DNA from: a bacterium
Lineage (GTDB): Bacteria > Electryoneota > RPQS01 > DYHQ01
Direction: 5' to 3'
DNA length: 64,000 bases
NCBI GenBank assembly: GCA_030622545.1
Contig: JAUXGA010000007.1
Span: 62,001-126,000, forward strand
Shown here: positions 36,225-45,579 of the stretch, piece by piece
How positions within the stretch are numbered: the first letter of the stretch is position 1
Layout: the number at the start of each line of letters is the position of its first letter
Notes under the pieces: generated by a model
The model's database searches: none
Told to the model about the DNA's origin: nothing
Seen by the model: only the letters and a program-made list of their open reading frames with translations
Program-made: the position numbers and the translations under genes

Positions 36225-36872
36225 CTACGAATATTTCAGGACGACATGTTCCACATGGTTCGCCACTCGCTCGCAACTGTCGGTTGCCCATTCGAGTCCC
36301 ATGATAATTTCTTTTAATTTCAATTTTTCCAGAAGCTTGTCTTGTCCGGAAAACAACTCGGCGATGGTTTCATGGTAAATCCTGTCGGCCTCATTTTCGA
36401 GCTCATGGATTTCTATGCACCTGTCCATAATGTTGCTTGCTTTCCGGAGCTCACGAAGCTGCGGGATGATTTCGCTGATACCCTCTATTTGCTTTGAGAG
36501 TATCGAGATCATTTCGATAAAGGAAGGGGGAAGGGTTTCGATGTCATAGAGGCGGACGCGCAGGGCGAGTCCCTCGATGCGGTCCATAATATCATCCAAA
36601 GCGCTGGCCAGCGCATGAATGTCCTCGGCATCAATTGGAGTGATAAAAGTTGTACTGAGAGCTTTACAGATCTGATGCGTGACGTGATCCCCTTGCAGTT
36701 CCAGCTCTTTAATCCGATCGATGGTGACATTCCGTTCCTCCTTAACTTCCTGCTTCGCCAGCGTTGTGAGCAACTGCGCCGCATCCGAGAGGTTGGCCGC
36801 TGATGCCTCCAACAGATCGTAGAATTGAGTCTTCCGAGGGAAAAGCTTTCGAGCGATATTATTGATATTCAT
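36225..36872 (-). CDS. DUF47/PhoU-like phosphate transport accessory protein
   Basis: The 215-residue, mostly helical protein matches the TIGR00153/DUF47 family: FPRKTQFYDLLEASAANLSD, MDRIEGLALRVRLYDIETLP and a PhoU-like ELENEADRIYHETIAELFSG metal-binding stretch, then ATDSCERVANHVEHVVLKYS. Members act with PiT transporters, probably as regulators at the membrane face. It is the first gene of a two-gene operon with pit. Confidence 0.88.
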   Translation of the reverse strand: MNINNIARKLFPRKTQFYDLLEASAANLSDAAQLLTTLAKQEVKEERNVTIDRIKELELQGDHVTHQICKALSTTFITPIDAEDIHALASALDDIMDRIEGLALRVRLYDIETLPPSFIEMISILSKQIEGISEIIPQLRELRKASNIMDRCIEIHELENEADRIYHETIAELFSGQDKLLEKLKLKEIIMGLEWATDSCERVANHVEHVVLKYS

Positions 36873-36912
36873 GGCTCACCGCTTATGGTTATCGGGAATA
36901 TTTTCGCCAGCT

Positions 36913-36940
36913 AAGATAGGATAATTGGAGAGAAAAGCAA
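36913..36940 (-). promoter_or_regulatory. Possible promoter of the phosphate transport pair
   Basis: On the minus strand TTGCTT, 16 bases and TATCTT, about 40 bases before the DUF47 start. A weak match. Confidence 0.35.
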
Positions 36941-37110
36941 ATGCACTTCGTCGGTGCCGCTTAAAGGTTGGAATGCTCTTGTTCCGGGCCACAAGCGCCA
37001 TGCCGGGTGAGAATATTATGTCCGCGAGCGGAAGTCGCGGGTAGGGGATTTTTTATCGTGGAGGATATGCGCCGCGCTACGGATGAAAAAATCTGTGTGT
37101 TTCGTCGAGA

Positions 37111-38355
37111 TTATTTCATCAACACCATCGGACGCACTTGTGCGCCCTGAGACGTGGTAAGGGAATAGAAGTAGTAACCGCTCGCCAATCCTCCGGGATG
37201 GAAATGAATCATGTGCGTGCCGGGCTGACGAAAGCCATCGGCGAGCGTCGCGACTCGCCGCCCCAACAGGTCGAACACCTGTAATCGAATCTGACCCGGT
37301 GTGGCGATGCTGTACTCTATAACCGTCTGGTTGTTAAAAGGATTGGGAAAGTTCGCATAAAGCTCGAAGCATGGGCTTATCGCTCGGTTCCGACCCGCTG
37401 GCGACGAAGCGGGATGCACGAGCAAATCAAGATAGACCGGCAGATGATCAGATGCTTCATAAAGCGCATCCGCAATCGAATCGGGAACCGCCGTGTTTTC
37501 GCCGTAATTGATGGATGTGTTGAAATGGTTTCCGTCGTTTCCGAAAGAGGTATAGCTGTTGTCCAAATACTGAAAACCAATCGTATCAAACACCGTGCGT
37601 GAGCTAAGGATGAAATCAAAACGGTCGTCCATCCCGCCATAATTATGGCGTGTGGCCTGCGTGTGGACGGCTGCAAAAGCGATATCTTCGTGCCAGTCAC
37701 CGGGGGTGTCAATCGGATCGAAGCTTCGCCCGGCGTTGTCAGGCTCGCCGATGAGCATTCCGTAAGCCGGTTCGTCGCTCTCGTAGAGATTGAAGTCTCC
37801 CAAAACCAGGAAATGGCTCCCGTCCGGCAGGTTGTTGAGATTATTTCGCAGAATCGTGGCTTCCGCCAAGCGGCGTTGCTCATCACCCTGACCTGCTTTG
37901 AGATGCGCTGAATAAATACGCAGGATAATCGTCGTATCCACCTGCGGCACCTCAAGCACATATTCGCTGATGTCCCGAAGCTGCGTACTGATTTGCCGGG
38001 TCGATACGAACTCGCAGGCTCCTACACGAAAGAAACAGGCGTTATCAGTGTCCGTGCCGTTATGGAAAGGCACCGCTTCCCACTCGTCCGAAGTCGCAAC
38101 TTCCAAAACATCATTCAGAAAGGTATTGACCCCCGCCTGACTTAATATTTCCTGCACGACCACAATATCCGGCTCCATCGCCCGAATGATTTTCCGGAAT
38201 TCCGGCACGCGTTCCGGCCCCGAGCTTCCCGGAAAATTCAGGATGTTATACGACACAACTCGCAGTGTATCCGGAGCTTGAGCCCATACGCAACCGGGCA
38301 ACAGTATCAGAAAGAATATGAGCTTCTGTAAAAATGAACTTGCGTGCTTAGTCAT
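37111..38355 (-). CDS. Secreted endonuclease/exonuclease/phosphatase-family protein with T9SS-type tail
   Basis: The 414-residue protein has a signal peptide (to about residue 26) and an EEP-fold domain: LRVVSYNILNFPGSSG, MEPDIVVVQEI (metal Glu), IYSAHLKAGQGDEQRRLAEA, FLVLGDFNLYESDEPAY and EASDHLPVYLDL. These supply the catalytic Asp/Asn/His set of the exonuclease III/DNase I superfamily. The C-terminal 85 residues are a sorting-type tail (ANFPNPFNNQTVIEYS, LLGRRVATL, final VLMK). It is probably a surface nuclease or phosphatase; as a nuclease it would help generate nucleotides for the salvage route, which is an inference. Confidence 0.85.
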   Translation of the reverse strand: MTKHASSFLQKLIFFLILLPGCVWAQAPDTLRVVSYNILNFPGSSGPERVPEFRKIIRAMEPDIVVVQEILSQAGVNTFLNDVLEVATSDEWEAVPFHNGTDTDNACFFRVGACEFVSTRQISTQLRDISEYVLEVPQVDTTIILRIYSAHLKAGQGDEQRRLAEATILRNNLNNLPDGSHFLVLGDFNLYESDEPAYGMLIGEPDNAGRSFDPIDTPGDWHEDIAFAAVHTQATRHNYGGMDDRFDFILSSRTVFDTIGFQYLDNSYTSFGNDGNHFNTSINYGENTAVPDSIADALYEASDHLPVYLDLLVHPASSPAGRNRAISPCFELYANFPNPFNNQTVIEYSIATPGQIRLQVFDLLGRRVATLADGFRQPGTHMIHFHPGGLASGYYFYSLTTSQGAQVRPMVLMK

Positions 38356-38470
38356 CTCTTTATCTCGCGTTGCTATTCACGTGTTGAAACTCCCTATATC
38401 GTCAACATAAAATACGCATTCCATTTCACGAAAGCAAGAACAGCCCTTTGCCCAAACGAACATGACGAAA

Positions 38471-38505
38471 AGCAAAACCCGGGCTGCTCGCCCGGGTTCC
38501 GCTTT
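38471..38505 (-). terminator. Terminator downstream of the deiminase gene
   Basis: AACCCGGGC-TGCTC-GCCCGGGTT (38476-38498); on the minus strand it is followed by TTTTGCTTTT. Confidence 0.7.
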
Positions 38506-38542
38506 AACGTATCATGAGGTTAGGGTGATGAATATTATCAGA

Positions 38543-38656
38543 CTATCCGCCCGCTGCAACAATATACCGGCTGAAGTGATCCGTTTGACCTTCGAGGTAC
38601 TCCTCTTCCAAGTTGTTGGTCTCGGAAATGAGTTCGTATTCGTCGGTTTTTTTTGC
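38543..38656 (-). pseudogene. Possible orphan C-terminal tail behind the deiminase gene
   Basis: Directly after the deiminase stop, another frame reads VAKKTDEYELISETNNLEEE, YLEGQTDHFSRYIVAAGG and TAG. The end resembles the final strand of an Fn3 module (compare CYIVQAVYP ending the intact gene). It has no start codon of its own. It could instead be chance. Confidence 0.3.
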
Positions 38657-40335
38657 TACGGATAAACCGCCTGAACGATATAACAGTGGTAATCGCCGGT
38701 GCTCAGGATTCCCGTATCACGAAAGCTTGTGTTGCTGACTGTCTGCACAAAGTTGCCAGGCCCGGGTTCGAAGTAAGGTTCCACATCTCGATAAACATTG
38801 TACTGTGAAACCGTGATAGGCAATCCATTAATATCTTCCGTCACGGGTGACCAGCTCAAGACGATATCCGGCGCGTCCGAGGAAATAACAAGGTACTCCA
38901 CAGCGCGTGGGGAAGCAGGTTCGATATCAATATGGAATCGGTGATGCGCATCCGGCCCATAGCGCGGCTCATGCGTCCAGTTGCCTTGCGTATTCTTCGC
39001 AAAGATAAAGTAACGCACGTCCGTTCCCGCAGCTTGAGCCGGAATTTCTGCCGCGAAGGTGTCCGTAACGGTCGCACTCATCGGCGCAATTTCCCACGGC
39101 CAAACTCCATCCGTGCTCCAGTAAACTTTCAGCGAGTCCGTATTCAGCGTGCCGAGCGATACGATGCGAGCCGCTATCGTGTACGGCCCTGCCGTCGTCA
39201 CCGTATCCGCCATTGGTTGATGCTCGATGCGAATCAGATGAGGATGAATCACATCTTTCGTCACACAGTGAATCGCTCCCGAATAACCGATAATGGTATT
39301 GCAGTCGAAACCGTAAATTTCATAGCCCGGCATATAATCTTCGTAGATTTGCAGCGCTTCCGCGTCTTCAGCGCGATTGTAAATCGGAACGAGTACGGTG
39401 TTGTTGACAATCAGCGAATTCGTGTAGGTGTAAGGAGTGCCGTACCAGTGAGGCGCGGGAATGCGAACGATGTCGAGCGGCCGTCCGTAGGGATCCGTCA
39501 GCGTTTCGAGAATAGCGATGCAGGCGTCCATATCATCATTGTACGAACTCCCATCCGGATATTCATTCACGATGACCGTATGGTCGTTTAAGAATTTCAT
39601 ACTCATATCGATATGGTCAATGCCGTAGAATTCGGGGAAGTAATTCACGGTATCGAGATTCATATAGTCCTCGAAAATCTGATTGATTTCCGATGGTGTC
39701 ATCCATGAATTCTCACTGTAAGTCAGCTCGGAAGCAAATCCGCTCTTCCAGCCATCCACAAAAAAATTGCCGCCGGTGTGTGTAATATCCGGCCCATAGT
39801 AATCGACGCCAAAATAAGTCGCCAACCATTCGGGAATCGCATCGTCCTGAGGTCGGGGGCGATTGTAGTCCCAATCGACAATCGCCCTGTCCCAAGTGTT
39901 TTGCAGCCAAATCCACCACGGCCCATAGTCGCGAATCCACACGCTATTCGTCGAGCGCTGCATGAATATCACCGAATCAGTCGGGCAGCCATGACTCGAA
40001 AGATCACTTTTTATCAAACTGGTATCGCTGTAGCTGTCAACAATCATATAGATGCGGACATCATCGGCGACAGGCGTCAAGAAATTCGCCCAGAGGGTAT
40101 TCCAATAGAAATCGTACGGCCAGCGCACGAGGATGCCTTGCACTTCTTCCCATTCCGCGGTCGCGCGAACCGGCTGGGTTGGCGGGTCGGTATGATAATC
40201 GAGATGCGGCAGCGGCACGCCTTTTTCAAACGGCGCAAAACCGCGAGGCAATGGGTCATTCTCATGCACAAGCTGCCCGGCATACGCTGCGAGGGTCAGA
40301 ATCATTAACACGATAAAAAACCAAATCTTCTTCAT
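38656..40335 (-). CDS. Secreted peptidylarginine deiminase of the Porphyromonas (PPAD) type
   Basis: Predicted to convert arginine in proteins or peptides to citrulline outside the cell. The 559-residue protein has a signal peptide (residues 1-20) and a guanidino-modifying fold with the catalytic set in the expected order: D136 (WIRDYGPW), H241 and D243 (IDHIDMS), N306 (TYTNSLI) and C357 (GAIHCVT). The stretch DWDYNRPRPQDD places Arg159 and Arg161 where PPAD has the two arginines that bind the C-terminal carboxylate of peptides; agmatine deiminases lack this. Residues about 370-559 are two Ig/Fn3-like modules with no NPFNP tail. AAGGAG precedes the ATG. It lies near a C25 peptidase, the enzyme that makes C-terminal arginines for PPAD in Porphyromonas. 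Confidence 0.85.
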   Translation of the reverse strand: MKKIWFFIVLMILTLAAYAGQLVHENDPLPRGFAPFEKGVPLPHLDYHTDPPTQPVRATAEWEEVQGILVRWPYDFYWNTLWANFLTPVADDVRIYMIVDSYSDTSLIKSDLSSHGCPTDSVIFMQRSTNSVWIRDYGPWWIWLQNTWDRAIVDWDYNRPRPQDDAIPEWLATYFGVDYYGPDITHTGGNFFVDGWKSGFASELTYSENSWMTPSEINQIFEDYMNLDTVNYFPEFYGIDHIDMSMKFLNDHTVIVNEYPDGSSYNDDMDACIAILETLTDPYGRPLDIVRIPAPHWYGTPYTYTNSLIVNNTVLVPIYNRAEDAEALQIYEDYMPGYEIYGFDCNTIIGYSGAIHCVTKDVIHPHLIRIEHQPMADTVTTAGPYTIAARIVSLGTLNTDSLKVYWSTDGVWPWEIAPMSATVTDTFAAEIPAQAAGTDVRYFIFAKNTQGNWTHEPRYGPDAHHRFHIDIEPASPRAVEYLVISSDAPDIVLSWSPVTEDINGLPITVSQYNVYRDVEPYFEPGPGNFVQTVSNTSFRDTGILSTGDYHCYIVQAVYP

Positions 40336-40477
40336 TTATTGCATCTCCTTCAACATATTCCCCCTTACAATTCTCGTTCATACTATAATACACAGCCCAC
40401 TGCAAAAATGCAAGCAAATTCACGTCCCGGTTTCGATTTCTTAGCGGGTCGGCAGAGTTTTATCCACGCGAAAAGCG

Positions 40478-42352
40478 TCAGAATTCCCGCAGAGATTCAT
40501 GAATTCCTTTGTGCATCTCGTACCAGAAATTCAGGGCTGCTTCGTGTTTGTCCTTCTCGAAATGTTTTATCCATGTAAGCAGCTCAGCGTCGCCATCACC
40601 ATCCACGATCTGCTTCCGCTTCAGAAAAGCGTAGATATAATCAAAATTTCTTTCAGATTCCCAGAACACAGAGGCGTTTCTGCTGTTGATACGGCTGGCG
40701 GTGATGGCAATCTTTTCCAAGAACTGACTCTTTAACCCATACAAGGAATCCACGATTTCCGGCAGCATATCCTCCGCCCAGTCGCGATGAAAACGGCAGA
40801 AACCGAGATTATCCAGAATCAGCTCTTGTCGAAAACGCTCGGCGTTTTTTCTGCCTAATTCGCGCGGCGGCAGAAAATCCGTGCCGTAATGCATATAATA
40901 TTTGCCCATAATGGCCATAGGCGAAAGCACGCCCGGCGTCCAGTATTGATTGGGCACCATCCATCCTTTGCGCCCAAACGCATTATAGACCAATAAATCT
41001 AAAACCTTCTTTCCCTTTTCGCGAGCCAAACGGCGGGCGAACTTGCGGGCGCCTTCTTCCAAGTTAAGACATCCGCGCTTTTCGATAATCGCATCCAGCA
41101 GTGCTACGCCCAGCTCGGCATTGTGCATCGAATCCGATTCAAGATGAAATCCCTTCGGCGAGAATACGGGACTCTCGGTCACTCCCAATTCTTTGGGCTT
41201 GAGCAGTTTTTCAGACAAGCATTCCATCAACCACGAGAGCACTCCGCCGACGGAAATAGCGTCAAACCCATACATATCCGCATGGTGATTGAGTTTTTCT
41301 GCAGCGCGCTGGTCAAAAATTCCGCACAGCGGTCCCATCGTCTGATAAGGTTCATAATCCTTCTTGAATTCGCCATGCATTTTTTTACAGACCGCCGCAC
41401 AAGGCTCCCCGCAGGTGCGCTGCTGTTTGGTCTTGATGGTTTCTTCGTTGAACTGTTTCAGATAATGGTTGACGATGAACTTTTCATGGATGTCCAGACG
41501 TTCCGCTTCATCCATGTAAATACTGCCGTAGTTGAACGCGATGATGCGACCGGCCAGAGAAGCAAAGTTGACACCGAACGTTCCTCCGGTGCCAAATTTC
41601 GGATCAAAGCGGTACTTCGTCGTCGCTTCTAAATCTTTAGCGGCCAGTTTTTTCTTATATCTATTCTGGAACCATTCGTCCGCCACCTTTCGGTTGCGAA
41701 AATCTTCATCAAGGAAAGTGCCGCCGAAAATAATCGCTGCGATTCCATGTTCCTTAAGCATCTTGGAACCGAAACCACCGCGACCGGCCCAAGTATCCAC
41801 AAAGGTTATCTTTCCTTTGGTAATCGGGACAGAGCCAATCGCGCCGAAGTCCGTCGATTGTGCCGCCGGTCCGACGGCTAAAATACGCGGATCGTTTTCA
41901 TAACATCCATAAAACTGCTCGTAGGTATGATCCATCAGAGAATAAACTCCGCCACGCCCTTCGTTCCAAACGCGATGAATATCAACCGGCTCAATTTTCA
42001 CTTCGATTTCCTCACCATGCACCCGGTTCAGATAGAGTATGGAAGGCGAGGGGGATTTGCCGACGAGCGTCACCATATTTATCCCCAGGTTTTCGAAAAC
42101 AAGGCCGGCTCCGCCCATAGAGGAAATAAAAAAACCGCCCCAACAGGGCGAGAATCCGGTGAAGAATAACCGATTGGAACCGGGGAAGATTGAGCCCGCC
42201 AACAGACCGGTTCCGAAATTCAGACTGCGATATTTTCCCGTCAGATGAAGGCCGAGGTCAATTGGACCAAAGAAATCGCCTATGCGGAATCGGTTGATTC
42301 GGTAAAAGCCGGTCGCTGCATCAATGAAGAGTACTTTCTGGTCAATGTCCAT
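40478..42352 (-). CDS. Aldehyde:ferredoxin oxidoreductase family protein (tungstopterin enzyme)
   Basis: Cytoplasmic oxidoreductase expected to carry a tungsten bis-pterin and one [4Fe-4S] cluster and to couple aldehyde/acid interconversion to ferredoxin. The 624 residues follow the AOR layout: an N-terminal pterin domain with FTGFSPCWGGFFISSMGG and FVDTWAGRGGFGSKMLKEHG, cluster Cys residues in TCGEPCAAVC (C314, C318, C322), and a fourth in NLGFCRFHRDW. The exact substrate is unknown; the family also contains glyceraldehyde-3-phosphate and aromatic-acid enzymes. It is a single gene. Given the aldehyde-forming microcompartment in this window, a role in aldehyde handling is possible but unproven. 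Confidence 0.85.
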   Translation of the reverse strand: MDIDQKVLFIDAATGFYRINRFRIGDFFGPIDLGLHLTGKYRSLNFGTGLLAGSIFPGSNRLFFTGFSPCWGGFFISSMGGAGLVFENLGINMVTLVGKSPSPSILYLNRVHGEEIEVKIEPVDIHRVWNEGRGGVYSLMDHTYEQFYGCYENDPRILAVGPAAQSTDFGAIGSVPITKGKITFVDTWAGRGGFGSKMLKEHGIAAIIFGGTFLDEDFRNRKVADEWFQNRYKKKLAAKDLEATTKYRFDPKFGTGGTFGVNFASLAGRIIAFNYGSIYMDEAERLDIHEKFIVNHYLKQFNEETIKTKQQRTCGEPCAAVCKKMHGEFKKDYEPYQTMGPLCGIFDQRAAEKLNHHADMYGFDAISVGGVLSWLMECLSEKLLKPKELGVTESPVFSPKGFHLESDSMHNAELGVALLDAIIEKRGCLNLEEGARKFARRLAREKGKKVLDLLVYNAFGRKGWMVPNQYWTPGVLSPMAIMGKYYMHYGTDFLPPRELGRKNAERFRQELILDNLGFCRFHRDWAEDMLPEIVDSLYGLKSQFLEKIAITASRINSRNASVFWESERNFDYIYAFLKRKQIVDGDGDAELLTWIKHFEKDKHEAALNFWYEMHKGIHESLREF

Positions 42353-42450
42353 CGCTAATCCCTATTTTTTACGATTTCGCCTATCAAGTGTCTGCAGAGG
42401 ATTCGGCGGAAAATTGAAGCATAATTATTGACATAGTTCTTATAAAATGC

Positions 42451-42479
42451 TTGACATTCTCGCTTTTTCTCAGTAAGAT
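42451..42479 (+). promoter_or_regulatory. Sigma-70 promoter of the beta-helix gene
   Basis: TTGACA (42451-42456), a 17-base spacer and TAAGAT (42474-42479), about 87 bases before the start codon. Confidence 0.6.
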
Positions 42480-42565
42480 TATTTATGCTCTTACATTTGA
42501 GGAAGAAGCAGGGCAGCAGCAAGTTACAATTCGCTTGATTATCGTCATTCAATCATTGGGGTGAT

Positions 42566-44284
42566 ATGAAACGGAAGCTGTTTCTTTCAACCATAATTTT
42601 TCTGGCTCTGAGGCTGCCATGCTCTGCCAACTTCTTCGAAGTCCCCGATGATTTCCTAACGATTGGAGAAGCACTGAATTACAGCGGCCAGAGTGACACC
42701 ATCTTAGTTCATCCCGGCGTTTATCCTGAAAGACTAATTCTGCCCGGCCATGATTTCTTATTGGTCAGTGAGTTTTACTTCACCCAAGATTCGTCAGCGC
42801 TCAATAATACAGTAATCGACGCCAGCGACTTTTCAGAAGAGGATACGGCATCCGTACTGACCTTCGTTCACGGCAACAGCCGGACGACGGTTGTTTCTGG
42901 TTTCACCTTGCGGGGTGGGCACGGATACACGAATGATTCAGGAACCCGTTTAGGTGGTGGCATATTCATTAGAGAATCTCATCCCACGATCCTTTCGAAC
43001 ATCATCACGGACAACAATTCATATCGCCAGGCAGCCATTTTCATGGATTATTCTTATGCTCGACTTGCTTATAATATCATCTGTGACAATTGTGGTCATA
43101 TTGGCGTCATCGGTATTTACTCTAACTTATATCTCGAACAAGATGCTATTATTGAATGGAATGATATTTACGAAAACTATGAATGCTATGGAAATCCGAA
43201 TCTTGTTGATCCCGGCATAGTTGTAACAGAATGCGATATCATTATCCGCTTCAACCACTTCCACGATTACAATGGACACCAAGTTCTTGGAATGGAACTT
43301 TCGCGTTGTCGCGGTGAATGTTACGGTAACTGTTTCGAACGATTAGCTTCAAATACCTTTGGATTTATTATCGCTACGAATGATTTCGGCATTCCTTTTC
43401 GCGACAACATTTTTCGTGAATGCGAACCGAAAGACGGTGCCGCTATACTACTTGCGTACAATCATTATGGTGCTCCAACGCTTATCGAACGCAATTGGTT
43501 TGAAAATATCCAAAACTATGGCACTGGTGCAGCATCCATTTATATTCAATATCCGAATGGCGCCATACGAGAAAACGTTTTCTTAAATTGCACGGGAGGC
43601 TCTACGGGGGGTATCCAATTTGCACTGGCAACGGAACAAGGATGTCGAGCTATTGTTGAAAGAAACCATTTCTTTTTCAACCGTTCATGGGCGGCAGGAG
43701 AGTATCAAACAGGATCTGCGATTTCCTCTATTGGTGACGGACCAATATGTGATATCCGCCAGAACTGGTTTGAAGGTAATAACGATGTCGCCGTGAATTT
43801 TATTCTTTCAGATCAGCCTCATTGGGACTACCGCGAGAACTACTGGGGAGACTCCACGGGACCCTATCATCCCACGCTTAATCCTGAAGGTCTCGGCGAT
43901 ACTGTCGGTGATAATATTCTCTTCGACCCATGGCTGACCGAACCACCGAGCGCAGCCGCGGGACCGTCTTCTCCCTTTGCTCTATCGCCCGACGACTGGC
44001 AAATCGAACCCCCTTTTCCCAACCCCTTCAACTCCACAACCCAAATCCGCCTTATTTCGAGTCGCCCACAACCCTTTGAAGTCATGGTCTATAATGTGTT
44101 AGGACGACGCGTGCGGCAACTTTGGCGAGGAGTCGTGCCGAAAGACGCACCAGTCTCCATTACTTGGGATGGTCGGGATGAACGAGGACAGATTGCTTCA
44201 ACCGGACTCTATTTCATCGTCGCCATGTCTCGCTTGCCTACTTCTTCTCACCCGAAAACCGTTAAAGCACTTTTCCTGCGGTAA
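42566..44284 (+). CDS. Exported right-handed beta-helix protein with T9SS-type tail
   Basis: The 572-residue protein has a signal peptide (MKRKLFLSTIIFLALRLPCS) then FEVPDDFLTIGEALNYSGQS and DTILVHPGVYPERLIL, the standard opening of parallel beta-helix (pectate-lyase-like/NosD-like) proteins. Repeated helix rungs run to about residue 460, including ENYWGDSTGPYHPTLNPEG. The tail has EPPFPNPFNSTTQIRL, LGRRVRQLW and ends ALFLR. No catalytic residues of a known polysaccharide lyase are evident; it may bind or cleave surface glycans. GGGGTGAT precedes the ATG. Confidence 0.82.
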   Translation: MKRKLFLSTIIFLALRLPCSANFFEVPDDFLTIGEALNYSGQSDTILVHPGVYPERLILPGHDFLLVSEFYFTQDSSALNNTVIDASDFSEEDTASVLTFVHGNSRTTVVSGFTLRGGHGYTNDSGTRLGGGIFIRESHPTILSNIITDNNSYRQAAIFMDYSYARLAYNIICDNCGHIGVIGIYSNLYLEQDAIIEWNDIYENYECYGNPNLVDPGIVVTECDIIIRFNHFHDYNGHQVLGMELSRCRGECYGNCFERLASNTFGFIIATNDFGIPFRDNIFRECEPKDGAAILLAYNHYGAPTLIERNWFENIQNYGTGAASIYIQYPNGAIRENVFLNCTGGSTGGIQFALATEQGCRAIVERNHFFFNRSWAAGEYQTGSAISSIGDGPICDIRQNWFEGNNDVAVNFILSDQPHWDYRENYWGDSTGPYHPTLNPEGLGDTVGDNILFDPWLTEPPSAAAGPSSPFALSPDDWQIEPPFPNPFNSTTQIRLISSRPQPFEVMVYNVLGRRVRQLWRGVVPKDAPVSITWDGRDERGQIASTGLYFIVAMSRLPTSSHPKTVKALFLR

Positions 44285-44318
44285 ATCCTTCTCGTTGCGT
44301 CAAATCTCAGCAATCATT

Positions 44319-45089
44319 TCAATCACTATGCGAATCCGGTTCGAGTTTCTCGTGCTCTTCCCGGCGTTTCTTCTGAATGAGTGTTCCAAAAATGATCGAA
44401 ATCTCATAGAGGAGAACCAGAGGACAGGCCATCAAGAGCATCGTAATCATATCCGTTGTCGGGGTGGCGAAGGCCGCCAACACGAACATGATGACGATGG
44501 CGTAGCGGCGGTTGCGACGGAAAAATCTTGCAGGCACCAGTCCCATCGCCATCAGAACTCCCATCACCAGCGGAAGTTGAAAAATCACACCGAAGGCTAA
44601 CAGCAGAAAAACGACCAGACTGATGTAATTGCGCAGACTCCAGAGATTCTGCAGTCCGAATTGTGCGAAGGAACCGAGAAACGACAGCGCGGCAGGAAGA
44701 ACTTCCCACGCAAAGACGATCCCCCCTAAAAAAAGCAGCGTCGATATCAACGCGATTGGCCGGACATACTTGCGCTCACGCGGCTTCAAGCCGGGACGGA
44801 TAAATCCCCAAAGCTGCAGCGCGACAAACGGCGAAGCGAAAATAATTCCCAGCAAGATGGCAATTTTAATCTGGACGATGAAGCCGTCACTCGGCGCTAA
44901 AAGAGCCAGCGAGCCCGGCACGACGCGGGTAAAAGGCTCGCAGAGAAAACCCTGAACGCGCTTGGCTATGAAAAAACCTATGACCAGACCCACAGCCATG
45001 CCTGCAAGAGAACGCAACAGACGCTTGCGCAATTCGTCCAAATGATCCCAGAAAGTCAAGGGTGCTTTTTGTCCCAAAACGACTCCCAT
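44319..45089 (-). CDS. tatC: Twin-arginine translocase subunit TatC
   Basis: Inner-membrane receptor for folded proteins with twin-arginine signals. The 256 residues show the family opening TFWDHLDELRKRLLRSLAGM, the LxPSDGFIVQIKIAILLGII region, FASPFVALQLWGFIRPGLKP with its conserved Glu/Arg area (RERKYVRP), GVIFQLPLVMGVLMAMGLVP, and RRYAIVIMFVLAAFATPTTD near the end. Six hydrophobic segments are present. TatA/B genes are not adjacent in the window. Confidence 0.94.
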   Translation of the reverse strand: MGVVLGQKAPLTFWDHLDELRKRLLRSLAGMAVGLVIGFFIAKRVQGFLCEPFTRVVPGSLALLAPSDGFIVQIKIAILLGIIFASPFVALQLWGFIRPGLKPRERKYVRPIALISTLLFLGGIVFAWEVLPAALSFLGSFAQFGLQNLWSLRNYISLVVFLLLAFGVIFQLPLVMGVLMAMGLVPARFFRRNRRYAIVIMFVLAAFATPTTDMITMLLMACPLVLLYEISIIFGTLIQKKRREEHEKLEPDSHSD

Positions 45090-45579
45090 TTCATGAATTT
45101 CCGATACGTAAGTTACGCAACCCCTTTTTCATTGTCAAGTAAGAATTTAGCGACGCTCTAATTGGTTATTTCAGAAGATAATTGAATATTTCCTATACTA
45201 TTAGTCAATCACTAATCTATATAACTTCTACACTTAGATTAACTTGTGAATCGATGAAATGGGACATAGGGAAAGAGGATGAAAGAATCGGTTTCTTGAG
45301 AGTATCCTATCTGATTCAACGCGCTGACTTCCGGAAAGCTTTATAAAACACAGGATTCCAAAGAAACTTGAGCTTGGGAACAAGCGTGAGAAAAATCGTC
45401 TGAAGCGAAAAAGGAGTTGCAATTAATAATATATTTACTATATTTTAATCAATCGAGAAAGGAGACCTTTTTCCTCCTGTACGAAGATCAGGGTTTTCTA
45501 ATCGAGTTGTGGCTATTTTATCTGTTACACGATGAAGAAGTTAAAGGGGATATCTATCACAATCTGTTTGGAGGAATTT
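45090..45579 (+). other. 490-base gap: AT-rich region, promoter and leader of the selenoprotein gene
   Basis: No gene is supported between tatC and the start at 45580. The first 320 bases are AT-rich with nothing recognised. A promoter lies at 45417-45444 and is followed by a leader of about 130 bases. That leader resembles the leader of the paralogue at 47337: both share GAAAGGAGACCT, CACGATGAAG and AATCTGTxTGGAGGAATT. Confidence 0.5.
45417..45444 (+). promoter_or_regulatory. Promoter of the Sec-containing gene
   Basis: TTGCAA (45417-45422), a 16-base spacer and TATATT (45439-45444). The same TTGCAA-16-TATACT layout precedes the Cys paralogue. Confidence 0.55.

Noticed and set aside
38656-40335. 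Annotation as agmatine deiminase
   Set aside because: The YNRPRP stretch, signal peptide and Ig-like C-terminal modules fit secreted peptidylarginine deiminase better.
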